DNA from: Bacterioplanoides sp. SCSIO 12839
Lineage (GTDB): Bacteria > Pseudomonadota > Gammaproteobacteria > Pseudomonadales > Oceanobacteraceae
Length of the DNA stretch: 64,000 nt
Reading direction: 5' to 3'
Assembly (NCBI RefSeq): GCF_024397975.1
Contig: NZ_CP073745.1
Location: forward strand, 894,501 to 958,500
In this document: one piece after another, positions 8,377 through 18,900 of the stretch
Layout of the letters: the number at the start of each line of letters is the position of its first letter
How positions within the stretch are numbered: the first letter of the stretch is position 1
Notes under the pieces: generated by a model
Told to the model about the DNA's origin: nothing
Databases searched by the model: none
What the model saw: the letters and a program-made list of their open reading frames with translations, nothing else
Translations under genes and position numbers: made by a program

Positions 8377-8988
8377 ATGAAGCATTCAATGCGTAAGGGC
8401 TTAGCCACCAGTCTGGCTTTGATTTCAACACTGGGGTTACAGGCCTGCTCGAGTGCATTGATTGAGGAAGAAAGCTTTGACGAACCAGAAGCGTTTTTCC
8501 AGCCGGTCGAACAGGAAATTGATCCGATTGCCCCGATGGTTTTACGGGTGGTGGGTTATGGCGCTATGCCATCTGAAAGTAAAAAAAATCCGGTGCAAAA
8601 ACGCCTGATGGCGATGCGCGCAGCGAAGATGGACGCATACCGTTCCATGGCTGAACGGGTTTACGGGACGTCTATTCAGGGCAGCACCACGGTGCGTGAT
8701 ATGGTTGTACAGAACGACCGCTTCCGCACCTATGTCGAAACCTATATGCACGGTGCCCGCGTTGTTTCCACCGATGTGCTGCCGGATGGCAGTGTCGAAA
8801 CGGTTCTTGAGATGATTATTGATCAGGGCTTCCGTAACTGTTTACAAACCACCGATAACCAGCGCTTTAATGTCGATTGTCGTGTGCCTCTGGGCGGCAA
8901 TAATCCGAATCACTTTGCAGCTTCCCAGCGCCAGCGTGTTCAGGGTGAAGCTGCGTTGCCGGAATCCGGCTTTTACTTTATTGAATAA
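8377..8988 (+). CDS. flgP: FlgP-like flagellar lipoprotein (LPP20 family)
   Basis: Lipoprotein of the LPP20/FlgP family, an outer-membrane-associated component of the H ring of sheathed or sodium-driven polar flagella. The ATG at 8377 is chosen because AGGAG lies 7 nt upstream; it gives 203 residues with a signal peptide and lipobox LQAC. The core contains RAAKMDAYRSMAERVYG, typical of LPP20 proteins. flgT follows 57 nt downstream, which supports the flagellar assignment. FlgO, the usual third partner, is not here. Confidence 0.85.
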   Translation: MKHSMRKGLATSLALISTLGLQACSSALIEEESFDEPEAFFQPVEQEIDPIAPMVLRVVGYGAMPSESKKNPVQKRLMAMRAAKMDAYRSMAERVYGTSIQGSTTVRDMVVQNDRFRTYVETYMHGARVVSTDVLPDGSVETVLEMIIDQGFRNCLQTTDNQRFNVDCRVPLGGNNPNHFAASQRQRVQGEAALPESGFYFIE

Positions 8989-9045
8989 ATAGCTGGCTGA
9001 ATAAATAACCGGACTGAATCATTAGCCAGGCAAAGGGTGGTTACT

Positions 9046-10245
9046 ATGTTAAAGCGTCTGTTTTGTTTACTGTTGTTGAACACATTGTCGGTTAGCGCGT
9101 TAGCGCTGACCGTTGAAGTGGTTGGTCAGGCACCCTTAAACGGCGCGATTTCTTACGTACGCCAGCAGGCACTGGATGATGCCTTGCGCCAGGCCAGCTT
9201 ACGTGCCGGTGCCCAAATCAGCAGCACACAGTTAATGGAACACGGGGTCATTGAAGAAGATCAGGTTCGCTTACGTTCAGATGCTCAGGTTAAAGATGTT
9301 GAAGTACTCTGGGAGGAGCAACAGGATGGCCTTTACCAGATTGCTATCCGTGCCGATGTCAGTGCCTTGGCGATGTGCCCGAATTCGCCGCAGCGGTATC
9401 GCAAAGCCATCGCCATTACTGGATTTGGTTTAGCACAACCGATGCACGCAACACTTGGTCAGCTGCAGAATATTGAGCAGGATCTCCCTCGGGTATTACT
9501 GAATACCCTGAATGACCGCGGCGCTACTCATGCGATGGATGCCACTCGCACCAGTTTGTTTCAGGACCCTCGCCGTGCGCCATCGGCTGAAACACCACAA
9601 CAACGTTTAACTACCTCTATTTCACTGGCGACTCAGCTGGGGGCTCAGTATGTGGTTTCTGGTGTGGTGCGTGATTTGGCCATGCAGGGAGAAGCGCTGG
9701 AATCGGATCCTGGTATTACCGATAAATGGTTGTCATTGGCTGGGTTTGAATCATCCGGCACTCAGCGTCAGTTTGTGGTCGATGTGTTTGTTCACGATGG
9801 CTTAAGTGGTGCGATGTTGTTTCAACGCAGTTATGCCACCTCTGGTGACTGGGATATTCCACGTCAGCAGCGCGTTGGTTTTGCCTCGCCACGTTTCTGG
9901 CAAACCGGCTATGGCCATGAAGTACGCGAAGTGCTGACCTCAGTAGTGGACGATCTGGATGAAGTATTACGTTGTCAGCCTTTTATGGCACGTGTTGTAA
10001 AGGCTCGTGGTAATCGCTTACATATCGAAGCCAGTGCTGGTGCCGGTATTCGCCCGGGCGATAAATTTCAGGTGTATCGCACCAGTACTTTCTATAACCT
10101 CGACCTGGAACCTCGCACAGAACTGAGCGATATGGCGACGGAAGTGGTTGTGAAGCAGGTTCAGCCACAATTTGTTGTGGCTGAAATGAAGTACACCGCT
10201 GAGCATTTAGCGATTCAGCGCGATGATATGGTGATTGCCTGGTAA
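9046..10245 (+). CDS. flgT: Flagellar assembly protein FlgT
   Basis: Periplasmic protein that builds the H and T rings around the polar flagellar basal body and helps stator assembly. 399 residues from the ATG at 9046 (AAAGGG about 8 nt upstream); a GTG at 9037 is less likely. A signal peptide ends near ALAL. An N-terminal domain with QALDDALRQASLRAGA is followed by a middle domain and a C-terminal domain with GAGIRPGDKFQVYR, in FlgT order. It is paired with flgP and convergent with the spoVR operon. Confidence 0.87.
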   Translation: MLKRLFCLLLLNTLSVSALALTVEVVGQAPLNGAISYVRQQALDDALRQASLRAGAQISSTQLMEHGVIEEDQVRLRSDAQVKDVEVLWEEQQDGLYQIAIRADVSALAMCPNSPQRYRKAIAITGFGLAQPMHATLGQLQNIEQDLPRVLLNTLNDRGATHAMDATRTSLFQDPRRAPSAETPQQRLTTSISLATQLGAQYVVSGVVRDLAMQGEALESDPGITDKWLSLAGFESSGTQRQFVVDVFVHDGLSGAMLFQRSYATSGDWDIPRQQRVGFASPRFWQTGYGHEVREVLTSVVDDLDEVLRCQPFMARVVKARGNRLHIEASAGAGIRPGDKFQVYRTSTFYNLDLEPRTELSDMATEVVVKQVQPQFVVAEMKYTAEHLAIQRDDMVIAW

Positions 10246-10267
10246 AAACCTACTGGCGTTGCTATAG

Positions 10268-11815
10268 CTATAAATCTTCCAAAGTACTGGCAGGGCAGCT
10301 AATACGTTTTACCATACGTTGCTCATGCCAGGTCTCCAGATGAATATCAAAACCCCATAAATAATGTAAGTGCCTGACCACCTCATGGGTATCACTGGAT
10401 AGGGGCTTGCCGTCCTGCATGGTATGTCGCAATGTCAGTGAGCGATCACCTTCCAACTCGACAGACCAGGCCTGAATATTGGGCTCCCGCACTGATAAGT
10501 CATATTGCTGTGCTAATCTTTCGCGAACCTTGCGATAGCCACGTTCATCGTGAATCGCAGAAACCTCAAAATTCGATTTTTCATCATCATCGTAAATGCT
10601 GAACAGATGAAAATCACGCATCAGTTTTGGCGATAAAAACTGCTGAATAAAACTTTCATCTTTAAAATTACGCATGGCAAAGTGCAGAGTTTCCAGCCAA
10701 TCACTACCGGCAATATCCGGGAACCAGGTTTTATCCTCATCGGTCGGATTTTCGCAGATTCGTTTAATATCCTGAAACATATTAAACCCTAATGCATAAG
10801 GGTTAATGCCGTTATAGTAGGGCGCATCAAACGGCGGCTGGAACACCACATTGGTATGTGAGCTGAGAAATTCAAGAATAAACCCATCGGTGACTTTTCC
10901 ATCATCGTATAGGTGATTTAACAGGGTGTAATGCCAGAAAGTAGCCCAGCCCTCGTTCATCACCTGAGTCTGACGTTGTGGATAAAAATACTGTGATATT
11001 TTGCGCACAATACGCACCACTTCACGTTGCCACGGAGCGAGCAAGGGGGCATTTTTTTCCAGGAAATACAGTAGGTTCTCCTGTGGCTCGGATGGAAAGC
11101 GACGTTTCTTTTGTTGCGTTTCAGTTTTCTCCTGATTAGGAATGGTGCGCCATAAATCGTTTAACTGTTGTTGCAGAATGTTTTCCCGTTCTTGCTGACG
11201 CAGTTTTTCTTCCGCAGCGGATACCGGCTTTGGCCGGCGATAACGATCAACACCATAATTCTGTAATGCATGGCAGGCATCGAGGGTTTTCTCGACTTCA
11301 TCCAGACCGTATTTTTCTTCACACTTACGGATGTAGTTTTTTGCAAATAGCAGATAATCGATAATTGAGCTGGCATCTGTCCAGGTTCGGAACAGGTAAT
11401 TGCCTTTAAAAAAAGAGTTATGTCCATAACAGGCGTGGGCAATGACCAGTGCCTGCATTGGTAATGTATTTTCCTCCATCAGATAAGCAATGCATGGGTC
11501 GGAGTTGATGACAATTTCATAGGCCAAGCCCATCTGGCCACGTTGATAGTTTTTCTGTGTGGATAAAAACTGTTTACCATACGACCAGTGGTTGTAGCCA
11601 ATGGGCATGCCGACGGATGAATAAGCATCCATCATTTGTTCTGCGCTGATCACTTCAATCTGATTCGGATATGTGTCCAGCTTATACAGAGCAGCGACCC
11701 GGGCAATTTCTTCGTCATAACGCTGCAATAGTTCGAAGTTCCAGTCTGAGTCGGTGGAGATATATTGCCTTTCCCTGTTACCTGCTGTTTTGTTCGTTAC
11801 AGAATGGCTCGTCAT
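10268..11815 (-). CDS. SpoVR family protein (YcgB-like)
   Basis: 515-residue SpoVR/YcgB family protein, the normal length. The biochemical role is unknown; in enterobacteria the family is induced in stationary phase. Signatures seen are HWSYGK near the N-terminus, IAHACYGHNSFFKGNY and MNEGWATFWHYT. The start is preceded by GAGG. It is last in a three-gene set with yeaH (21-nt gap) and prkA, a very common association, so it probably acts with the PrkA kinase in nutrient or stress response. Confidence 0.93.
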   Translation of the reverse strand: MTSHSVTNKTAGNRERQYISTDSDWNFELLQRYDEEIARVAALYKLDTYPNQIEVISAEQMMDAYSSVGMPIGYNHWSYGKQFLSTQKNYQRGQMGLAYEIVINSDPCIAYLMEENTLPMQALVIAHACYGHNSFFKGNYLFRTWTDASSIIDYLLFAKNYIRKCEEKYGLDEVEKTLDACHALQNYGVDRYRRPKPVSAAEEKLRQQERENILQQQLNDLWRTIPNQEKTETQQKKRRFPSEPQENLLYFLEKNAPLLAPWQREVVRIVRKISQYFYPQRQTQVMNEGWATFWHYTLLNHLYDDGKVTDGFILEFLSSHTNVVFQPPFDAPYYNGINPYALGFNMFQDIKRICENPTDEDKTWFPDIAGSDWLETLHFAMRNFKDESFIQQFLSPKLMRDFHLFSIYDDDEKSNFEVSAIHDERGYRKVRERLAQQYDLSVREPNIQAWSVELEGDRSLTLRHTMQDGKPLSSDTHEVVRHLHYLWGFDIHLETWHEQRMVKRISCPASTLEDL

Positions 11816-11836
11816 AAAGACCTCATCAACGCATGT

Positions 11837-13117
11837 TTAACTGGCTTGCTGATATTTTTCTTTGGCAAATAACTCCCGGAACACTGGGTAAATATCACCT
11901 GCATTGCGTATTTGTGCCATGGCAAAGCGACCGTGATGGCTTTGTTCCAGAGTTTTATAGGCTTCCCATAACGCCTGATGCTGATTCGGTGTAATCTCGA
12001 TATAAGAAAAATACTGAACCATGGGCAATAAGTGACTATTTAATAACTCTGCACATTGTGGCGAGTCGTCATCCCAGTTATCACCATCGGATGCCTGGGC
12101 AGCATAAATATTCCATTCACTACTGGTATAGCGTTGTTCAACAATTTCCTGCATTAGGCGGAGAGCACTGGAAACAATGGTGCCGCCGGTTTCCCGGGAG
12201 TAGAAAAAGTCTTCTTCGGACACCTCTTTGGCACTGGTGTGATGGCGAATAAAAACAATCTCGATATGGTCGTAATTTTTCTGTAAAAATAGATACAGCA
12301 AGATGTAAAAGCGTTTAGCAATATCTTTCACATCCTGGGTCATTGAACCAGAAACATCCATCAGACAGAACATCACGGCTTTGCTGCTGGGTACCGGCAC
12401 TTTAACCTGATTACGATAACGTAAATCCAGATCATCAATAAAAGGCACCAATTTTAATCGCCGCTCCAGGTCGGCAATCTCTTCCTGCAGTTGCTGTACC
12501 ACAGAAGCTTGTGGTGTACTTTCTTGCTCCATTTCCGACAGTTGCTGCTTCAGTTGTTTGAGCTTTTTCCGCTTACCCGAACCCATGGCGATACGCCGCG
12601 CATGAGCGTTACGCAAAGAACGCACCACTGACAGATTATTGGGGGTGCCCTCAGAAACAAAACCAGCACGTAAGGTTTTGTATTCACTGGACTGGCTTAA
12701 TGTTTTTTTCACCATATTTGGCAGCTCTAAATCATCAAACAGATAATTCAGGAACTCTTCTTTACTGAGGTAAAAAGAAAAATCGTCTTCACCTTCACCC
12801 TGATTACTGGCCTGGCCACTGCCTGAACCTGCACTACCGCTCTGTGGCTTCTGAATCTGGTCACCGGTATTAAATTCTTTGTTACCGGGGTATACACGGT
12901 GTTGTTTGCCGCCAGGCCCATGAGTGATCATGGGCTCGTGTGTACTGCGGGTGGGAATAGATACCTGTTCACCACGCTCCATGTCGGTAATAGAACGTTT
13001 ATTAACAGCATCCGAAACTGCACCTTTGATATGTTGTTTGTAACGACGCAAAAAGCGCTGGCGATTCACCATGCTTTTATTTTTACCATTTAAGCGCCGG
13101 TCGATAATGTAAGACAT
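11837..13117 (-). CDS. yeaH: YeaH/YhbH family protein (DUF444)
   Basis: 426 residues, DUF444 family. It opens [20 protein letters not shown], has a low-complexity Gly/Ser-rich linker near residues 85-105, and then a von Willebrand A-like region with MDVSGSM, a MIDAS-type DxSxS metal motif. It lies between prkA (21 nt) and spoVR (21 nt). Partner of the YeaG kinase in enterobacterial stress adaptation; its molecular function is unknown. Confidence 0.92.
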   Translation of the reverse strand: MSYIIDRRLNGKNKSMVNRQRFLRRYKQHIKGAVSDAVNKRSITDMERGEQVSIPTRSTHEPMITHGPGGKQHRVYPGNKEFNTGDQIQKPQSGSAGSGSGQASNQGEGEDDFSFYLSKEEFLNYLFDDLELPNMVKKTLSQSSEYKTLRAGFVSEGTPNNLSVVRSLRNAHARRIAMGSGKRKKLKQLKQQLSEMEQESTPQASVVQQLQEEIADLERRLKLVPFIDDLDLRYRNQVKVPVPSSKAVMFCLMDVSGSMTQDVKDIAKRFYILLYLFLQKNYDHIEIVFIRHHTSAKEVSEEDFFYSRETGGTIVSSALRLMQEIVEQRYTSSEWNIYAAQASDGDNWDDDSPQCAELLNSHLLPMVQYFSYIEITPNQHQALWEAYKTLEQSHHGRFAMAQIRNAGDIYPVFRELFAKEKYQQAS

Positions 13118-13138
13118 ACCTTACCTCGCTTGCAGGAA

Positions 13139-15061
13139 TTATTGCGACTTACGAACGCGTAAATACCATTCGGACAATAACCGAACTTGTTTCTCGGTAT
13201 AACCCCGTTCGCTCATACGAGCGACAAAATCGTCGTGCTTTTTCTGATCAGCAGAGGATGACTTGGCCGAGAACGAAATAACCGGAAGCAGATCTTCAGT
13301 GTTGGAGAACATCTTCTTCTCAATCACTGAGCGCATTTTTTCGTACGACTGCCAGGATGGGTTATTACCATTATTATTGGCCCGGGCACGCAACACAAAA
13401 TTCACAATTTCATTGCGGAAATCTTTCGGATTACTGATGCCCGCGGATTTTTCGATTTTCTCCAGTTCTTCGTTAATGGCAGTACGATCCAGCATTTCAC
13501 CGGTTTCCGGGTCGCGGTATTCCTGATCCTGAATCCAGAAGTCGGCATAGGTGACGTAACGATCAAAAATATTCTGGCCATACTCAGAATAAGACTCCAG
13601 ATAAGCGGTCTGGATTTCCTTACCAATAAAGTCAACGTATTCAGTTGCCAGATATTCTTTGATGTAATTCAGGTAGCGATCGTGTATTTCTTCTGGGTAT
13701 TGTTCCTGCTCCAGTGCCTGCTCCAGTACATACAACAGATGAACCGGGTTAGCTGCCACTTCGGTCGAGTCGAAATTAAAAACTTTGGATAAGATTTTGA
13801 AAGCAAAGCGAGTAGAAATACCACTCATGCCTTCGTTGACACCCGCGTTGTCGCGGTATTCCTGAATGGATTTGGCTTTTGGGTCAGTATCTTTCAGGTT
13901 CTCGCCATTATAAATACGCATTTTGGAATACACACTGGAATTTTCCGGTACTAATAAGCGAGACAGCACGGTAAATTTTGCCAGCATATTCAGCGTATCC
14001 GGAGCACACTGAGCATTGGCTAACGAACTGCTTTTTAACAGTTTCTGATAAATATCGACCTCTTCATCAACACGTAAGCAGTAAGGGACTTTGACGATAT
14101 AAACCCGGTCGAGGAAAGCTTCGTTGTTTTTGTTGTTACGGAAGGTTTGCCACTCGGATTCGTTAGAGTGAGCGAGAATGACCCCTTCAAATGGCATCGC
14201 GCCCATACTTTCTGTGCCGTTATAATTGCCTTCCTGAGTCGCGGTTAATAGCGGATGTAACACTTTGATGGGGGCTTTAAACATCTCAACAAATTCCATT
14301 AACCCCTGATTCGCACGACAAAGAGCACCGGAATACGCATAAGCATCTGGATCATCCTGTGAGAAGTCTTCCAGCTTGCGGATATCGACTTTACCCACCA
14401 GGGAAGAAATATCCTGATTGTTTTCATCACCGGGCTCGGTTTTAGCGACCCCGACCTGATCGAGAATGGAAGGGTAGAGCTTCACCACTTCAAATTTACT
14501 GATGTCGCCACCGAGTTCATGCAGACGTTTGACTGCCCAGGGTGACATCACCTTACCAAGGTAACGGCGCGGAATGCCATAATCTTCTTCCAGAATATGA
14601 GCGTCTTCATCTGGGTCAAATAACCCCAGTGGCGACTCAAATACCGGAGAACCTTTGATGGCATAGAAAGGAATGTGTTGGATTAATTGCTTCAGGCGCT
14701 CGGCCAAAGATGACTTACCGCCCCCCACCGGGCCTAATAAATACAGAATTTGTTTGCGCTCTTCCAGGCCTTGTGCCGCGTGTCGGAAGTAAGAAACAAT
14801 ATTTTCGACGGCTTCTTCCATGCCATAAAATTCAGAAAAAGCGGGATAACGTTTAATGACTTTGTTGGAAAAAATTCGACTGAGGCGTAAATCTTTAGAG
14901 GTGTCGATGACTTCGGGTTCACCGATGGCCATTAACATCCGCTCTGCGGCGGTGGCGTATACCGATGGGTCTTGTTTACAGAGTTCGAGATATTGCTGCA
15001 GGGACATTACCTCTTCCTGTGTTGCCTGATACCTTTCTTGATAACGGCTGAATACACTCAT
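13139..15061 (-). CDS. prkA: PrkA/YeaG-type AAA+ serine protein kinase
   Basis: 640 residues, full family length. An N-terminal AAA-like region holds a Walker A motif (GPVGGGKSSLAERLK, around residues 110-125). The C-terminal PrkA kinase-like domain follows. The family is reported to have serine kinase and ATP-dependent activities and to act in stationary-phase and nitrogen-starvation responses. AGAGG lies 6 nt before the ATG. It is first of the prkA-yeaH-spoVR operon, behind a 360-nt AT-rich region that presumably carries the promoter. Confidence 0.94.
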   Translation of the reverse strand: MSVFSRYQERYQATQEEVMSLQQYLELCKQDPSVYATAAERMLMAIGEPEVIDTSKDLRLSRIFSNKVIKRYPAFSEFYGMEEAVENIVSYFRHAAQGLEERKQILYLLGPVGGGKSSLAERLKQLIQHIPFYAIKGSPVFESPLGLFDPDEDAHILEEDYGIPRRYLGKVMSPWAVKRLHELGGDISKFEVVKLYPSILDQVGVAKTEPGDENNQDISSLVGKVDIRKLEDFSQDDPDAYAYSGALCRANQGLMEFVEMFKAPIKVLHPLLTATQEGNYNGTESMGAMPFEGVILAHSNESEWQTFRNNKNNEAFLDRVYIVKVPYCLRVDEEVDIYQKLLKSSSLANAQCAPDTLNMLAKFTVLSRLLVPENSSVYSKMRIYNGENLKDTDPKAKSIQEYRDNAGVNEGMSGISTRFAFKILSKVFNFDSTEVAANPVHLLYVLEQALEQEQYPEEIHDRYLNYIKEYLATEYVDFIGKEIQTAYLESYSEYGQNIFDRYVTYADFWIQDQEYRDPETGEMLDRTAINEELEKIEKSAGISNPKDFRNEIVNFVLRARANNNGNNPSWQSYEKMRSVIEKKMFSNTEDLLPVISFSAKSSSADQKKHDDFVARMSERGYTEKQVRLLSEWYLRVRKSQ

Positions 15062-15420
15062 AGGTCACCTCTTTGGCGTTACTTTTAATTTTTGATTTAC
15101 ATATCAGTTACTGCTTAGCGTTAAATTTAAATGGACTCTTTATAAGACCAGTATGGTTCAGTTTAGTTGCTGTTCGCCAGTAAATTATTGTTAGGATTAA
15201 TTTTTTGACGCTGCTGATTTAATAAAGCATTTGCTGTGCCGGATTAGTGCTTTTCGAGCAATAAACAGGATTTGTAAACAATGAATAGGAGAGAAAAAAG
15301 AGGTTGTGAACAACAAAACAAACGTTTGAATAAACGATAAAGTGTTTTTAATTCAGGTGTTTAGCTCCCTCGTGATTATCAAAGATAATTAATTCAGGAG
15401 CTAAAAATTAGTGTGGGTTA
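15062..15420. other. Intergenic region upstream of prkA with imperfect hairpin
   Basis: AT-rich 359-nt gap without a credible ORF. It must hold the prkA promoter, but no convincing -35/-10 pair stands out. At 15361-15404, 16 nt past the glpE stop, TTAGCTCC and GGAGCTAA pair around inner arms GATTATC and GATAATT. This could be a weak terminator for the lptD-to-glpE transcript, though no T-run follows. Confidence 0.5.
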
Positions 15421-15741
15421 TTATTGTTCACACCATTGGGGGTAGGCCATTTTCCACATTTCATAGCCGCCATCCAGGCTGTATACGTCTTTAAAACCTT
15501 GTTCAGCGAAATATTGTGCCGCTCCCTGGCTGGAATTGCCATGATAACAACAAACAATCAAAGGTTTTTCCGGGTCGGCATTTTCGACAAACTGTTGCAC
15601 ATTGCTGTTGTCTACATAAAGAGCCTGACGAATGTGGCCTTGTGCATAACTGCCAGGATCGCGAATATCAATCACTTGTGTATTGCCGGCGTCGAGCAGG
15701 GTGTGAGCGTCGGCGGCGGCAATGCGTTTAAACTGAGTCAT
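15421..15741 (-). CDS. glpE: Thiosulfate sulfurtransferase GlpE (rhodanese)
   Basis: Single-domain rhodanese of 106 residues that moves a sulfane sulfur from thiosulfate to cyanide or thiols. The active-site loop CYHGNSS contains the predicted persulfide cysteine C65, as in E. coli GlpE. The start overlaps the apaH stop by 4 nt, so it is the last cistron of the lptD-apaH operon here; in enterobacteria glpE is elsewhere. Confidence 0.93.
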   Translation of the reverse strand: MTQFKRIAAADAHTLLDAGNTQVIDIRDPGSYAQGHIRQALYVDNSNVQQFVENADPEKPLIVCCYHGNSSQGAAQYFAEQGFKDVYSLDGGYEMWKMAYPQWCEQ

Positions 15742-16601
15742 ACTGTTTTCTTCTTTTTACTACTGACTTTTTTGCTAGTCGATTCTTTTTTGGGCTGAGC
15801 TGCAACCTGGAAAAGCTTTTCATCTTCCAGACGCAGTGCTGTCAGCTTCCCACCCCAGACACAACCGGTGTCGAGTGCAAACACGTTATCCGCTTCTGCT
15901 TTGCCTTCCAATGCGGCCCAATGGCCAAATAAGAGACGGGTATCAGCGGCTTTGCGTTTCGGGTGCCGGAACCAGGGTAAAAAACCATTGGGGGCAGTAT
16001 CCAGGCCTTCTTTACTCATCAGGTCGAGTGTCCCCATGCCATCGATAAAACGCATACGGGTCAGAAAGTTTACAATTGCGCGCAAGCGATCAACGCCTTC
16101 AAGATTTTTATCCCAGCGCACCGGAAGGTTGCCGTACATCTTGCGGAAAAACTTCTCCGGTTTTTCCCCTTGGATCGCCGCTTCCACTTCTTGTGATAAT
16201 CGTCTGGCTTTGCGTGCGCTCCAGCGTGGTGGTAATCCGGCGTGGGTCATGCACCAGTTGCGGGCTTCATCAAAGTGCACCAGCGGCTGATGGCGTAACC
16301 AATCCATTAATTCATCCACGTCTGGTGCGTTGAGGATCAAGTCCAGTGTGTCGCTGCGTTTGATCTTATGATCACCATAATACACCGCCAGCAGGTGCAA
16401 ATCGTGGTTACCAAGAACACAAACAGCCCGGTGCTGCAGGTCTTTGAGAAAACGTAACACTTCAAGCGACTGCGGGCCGCGGTTAACTAAATCGCCGGCC
16501 AACCATAGGTGGTCTTTTGCCGGATCAAATTTCACTTTATCTAACAAGCGCTGCAAAGGTTCAAAGCAGCCTTGTAAATCACCAATTGCGTAAGTAGCCA
16601 T
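15738..16601 (-). CDS. apaH: Bis(5'-nucleosyl)-tetraphosphatase, symmetrical (ApaH)
   Basis: Hydrolyses Ap4A to two ADP and also decaps Np4-capped RNA in E. coli. The 287 residues contain the metallophosphatase motifs GDLQGC (D8), GDLVNRGP and LGNHD in order. The C-terminus has a Lys/Ser-rich tail (KKESTSKKVSSKKKK) beyond the catalytic fold. It follows apaG by 14 nt and overlaps glpE by 4 nt. Confidence 0.95.
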   Translation of the reverse strand: MATYAIGDLQGCFEPLQRLLDKVKFDPAKDHLWLAGDLVNRGPQSLEVLRFLKDLQHRAVCVLGNHDLHLLAVYYGDHKIKRSDTLDLILNAPDVDELMDWLRHQPLVHFDEARNWCMTHAGLPPRWSARKARRLSQEVEAAIQGEKPEKFFRKMYGNLPVRWDKNLEGVDRLRAIVNFLTRMRFIDGMGTLDLMSKEGLDTAPNGFLPWFRHPKRKAADTRLLFGHWAALEGKAEADNVFALDTGCVWGGKLTALRLEDEKLFQVAAQPKKESTSKKVSSKKKKTV

Positions 16602-16615
16602 TTACAAAATCTTAT

Positions 16616-16996
16616 TTAATTCAGGGCGTGTGGGGTAGCCAGGGTAAAGACCGGAATGGTGGCATGAAACAGGGTGCCATCTTGTGCTTCCATCACATAA
16701 TAACCGCGCATACTGCCTACCTTAGTTGCCAGTACCGCGCCGGAGGAATAATCAAAGTGGTCACCCGGGTCAATGGTGGGCTGTTCTCCGACAACCCCTT
16801 CGCCATTCACTTCCTGAACATCGGCATTACCATTGGCAATAAACCAGTGGCGACTGCGCAGCGTTGCTGGCTGCTCACCATGGTTAATGATGCGGATATG
16901 ATAGGCAAATACAAACCGTTGTTCGTCTGGCACGGACTGCTCTGCCAGGTATTCGCTGATGACGTCAACTTCGATACTATCGTCCAGTGTACTCAT
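16616..16996 (-). CDS. apaG: ApaG protein
   Basis: 126-residue immunoglobulin-like beta-sandwich protein of the ApaG family. It contains the conserved Gly-rich VNGEGVVGEQP segment and GxMRGYYVM. It is linked to Co2+/Mg2+ efflux phenotypes in Salmonella, with no defined activity. It sits in the canonical order between rsmA (27 nt) and apaH (14 nt). Confidence 0.94.
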   Translation of the reverse strand: MSTLDDSIEVDVISEYLAEQSVPDEQRFVFAYHIRIINHGEQPATLRSRHWFIANGNADVQEVNGEGVVGEQPTIDPGDHFDYSSGAVLATKVGSMRGYYVMEAQDGTLFHATIPVFTLATPHALN

Positions 16997-17023
16997 CCGT
17001 GGTGCTCTCAGTCGTCTCAGTGA

Positions 17024-17875
17024 TTATTGGTCGTTAGCTTCATGTTGCTGCTTATCGTATACCGCGTCGGCAATGCTGACGTAGTCCTGCAGGGTCAGGC
17101 GCTCCGGACGCAAGCTGGTATCCAGGCCCAGTGCTTCAATTTCATCGGCACTGAGTAATTTTTTCAGGGTATTACGGATGGTTTTACGGCGCATACTGAA
17201 GGCTTCACGCACAACACGTTGCAATACTTTTGTATCTTTTGCCGGGTACGGCAGTTCATCGTAAGGCACCAGCCGGACAATGGCCGAATCCACTTTAGGT
17301 GGCGGATTAAACGAGCCCGGGCCCACAATAAACAGCGGTTCTACTTTGCAGTAATACTGCGCCATGATGCCCAAACGGCCGTAATCAGATGTACCAGGCC
17401 CAGCCGCCAGGCGATCCACTACCTCTTTCTGCAGCATAAAGTGCATGTCTTTCACCATGGCGTGGTGACTCAGAAAGTGAAAAATCAGCGGTGTGGAAAT
17501 GTTGTAGGGCAGGTTGCCAACAATCCGCAATTGTTGTTCGTTGTTATCGAGCAGCTGGCGGAAATCAAACTTCAGCGCGTCGCCTTCGTAGATATTAAAA
17601 TCCGGGTAGTTAAAAAACTTGGTGCGCAGAATCGGAATCAGATCCCGGTCGAGTTCAACCACGTTCAGGCGACCACTGGCTTCCAGCAGGGGCTCAGTGA
17701 TGGCGCCCATACCCGGACCAATCTCGACCAGACAATCTTCCGGTTTTGGATTAATCGAGCGCACAATTTTGTCGATTACGTAGTGATCGTGCAGAAAGTT
17801 CTGACCAAAACGTTTACGTGCTTTATGGCCATGTTGATTCGGGTTTAACGAACGGGAGTCGAAAGAATTGCTCAT
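17024..17875 (-). CDS. rsmA: 16S rRNA m6,6A1518/1519 dimethyltransferase RsmA (KsgA)
   Basis: SAM-dependent enzyme that dimethylates two adjacent adenines in the 3' hairpin of 16S rRNA. 283 residues with [12 protein letters not shown] at the N-terminus, SAM-binding [11 protein letters not shown], and the catalytic NLPYNIST motif. The start overlaps the pdxA stop by 4 nt. The first about 15 residues extend slightly beyond E. coli KsgA. Confidence 0.96.
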   Translation of the reverse strand: MSNSFDSRSLNPNQHGHKARKRFGQNFLHDHYVIDKIVRSINPKPEDCLVEIGPGMGAITEPLLEASGRLNVVELDRDLIPILRTKFFNYPDFNIYEGDALKFDFRQLLDNNEQQLRIVGNLPYNISTPLIFHFLSHHAMVKDMHFMLQKEVVDRLAAGPGTSDYGRLGIMAQYYCKVEPLFIVGPGSFNPPPKVDSAIVRLVPYDELPYPAKDTKVLQRVVREAFSMRRKTIRNTLKKLLSADEIEALGLDTSLRPERLTLQDYVSIADAVYDKQQHEANDQ

Positions 17876-18900
17876 ACATTGTGTGCCATTTGGCTGGCAA
17901 CTTCGATCGCAGTCAGCAGGCTACCGGCATCAGCGTTGCCGCTGCCTGCCAGATCGAGTGCTGTGCCATGATCAACCGAAGTGCGGATAATCGGAAGTCC
18001 AAGAGTAATATTAGCGGCTCGCCCGAATCCGTGGAATTTTAATACCGGTAAGCCCTGATCGTGATACATCGCCAGGGTGGCATCCGCCTGTTCTAATAAC
18101 TTGGGTGTGTATAAAGTGTCTGCGGGTAGCGGGCCAATCAGTTGTAGACCCTCGTCGCGCAGGCCGGCCAGTGTTGGGTTAATCACATCCAGCTCTTCAC
18201 GGCCTAAATGCCCGTCTTCACCGGCGTGTGGGTTGAGTCCGGCAACCAGAATGCGTGGTTGTGGTAAACCAAAAAAGGTTTGTAAATCGTGATGCAGAAT
18301 ACGGCTGACGCGCTGAATACGCTCGGGAGTAATGGCATCCGCCACGTCACGCAACGGCAGGTGAGTGGTGACCAACGCGACTTTTAAGTCGCTGGTGGCC
18401 AGCATCATCACCACTTCGGTGACACCACAATAATCGCGGAAGTACTCTGTATGGCCGGTAAACGCTGTATTACTTGTGCTCGAGCTGGCCACCGGGTCAT
18501 CAACCCCCGGGTTGGCCGCCAGAGCATCATTGATCACCCCTTTGTGTACCGGTGCGGTAACGATGCCGTGCCAGCGTTTGTCGAGGCAACCCTGAGCGGC
18601 AATACGCAGGGTTTCCAGTACATACAAACCATTGCTGGTGTCGAGCACACCGGCTGTTGCCGGAGCACGCAAACTGACCGGGTACACCCATAACTGGCCG
18701 GGTTTGGCGGCCTGCAGTGGACTGTGATCATCAAAGATCAGAATCTCAAGCGCCAGCCCCAGCTGCTGCGCCCGTTGCTGCAGCAGTTGTGGATCTGCGA
18801 TGACAATCAATTGTTGCGAGTGAGCCTGTTGCGCCAGCTGAATACACAGATCCGGGCCAATGCCGGCCGGTTCACCGGCGGTAATTGCCAGCCGGATCAT
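17872..18900 (-). CDS. pdxA: 4-hydroxythreonine-4-phosphate dehydrogenase PdxA
   Basis: NAD-dependent step of pyridoxal phosphate synthesis. 342 residues starting [18 protein letters not shown], with metal-binding HTEYF and [13 protein letters not shown] segments and [11 protein letters not shown] near the C-terminus, all family signatures. It overlaps both neighbours (surA and rsmA) by 4 nt, so all three are translationally coupled. Confidence 0.96.
   Translation of the reverse strand: MIRLAITAGEPAGIGPDLCIQLAQQAHSQQLIVIADPQLLQQRAQQLGLALEILIFDDHSPLQAAKPGQLWVYPVSLRAPATAGVLDTSNGLYVLETLRIAAQGCLDKRWHGIVTAPVHKGVINDALAANPGVDDPVASSSTSNTAFTGHTEYFRDYCGVTEVVMMLATSDLKVALVTTHLPLRDVADAITPERIQRVSRILHHDLQTFFGLPQPRILVAGLNPHAGEDGHLGREELDVINPTLAGLRDEGLQLIGPLPADTLYTPKLLEQADATLAMYHDQGLPVLKFHGFGRAANITLGLPIIRTSVDHGTALDLAGSGNADAGSLLTAIEVASQMAHNV

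Noticed and set aside
15319-15328. CAAACGTTTG upstream of prkA as a PsrA site
   Set aside because: The half-sites abut with no spacer, whereas the PsrA consensus needs 2-4 nt between them.
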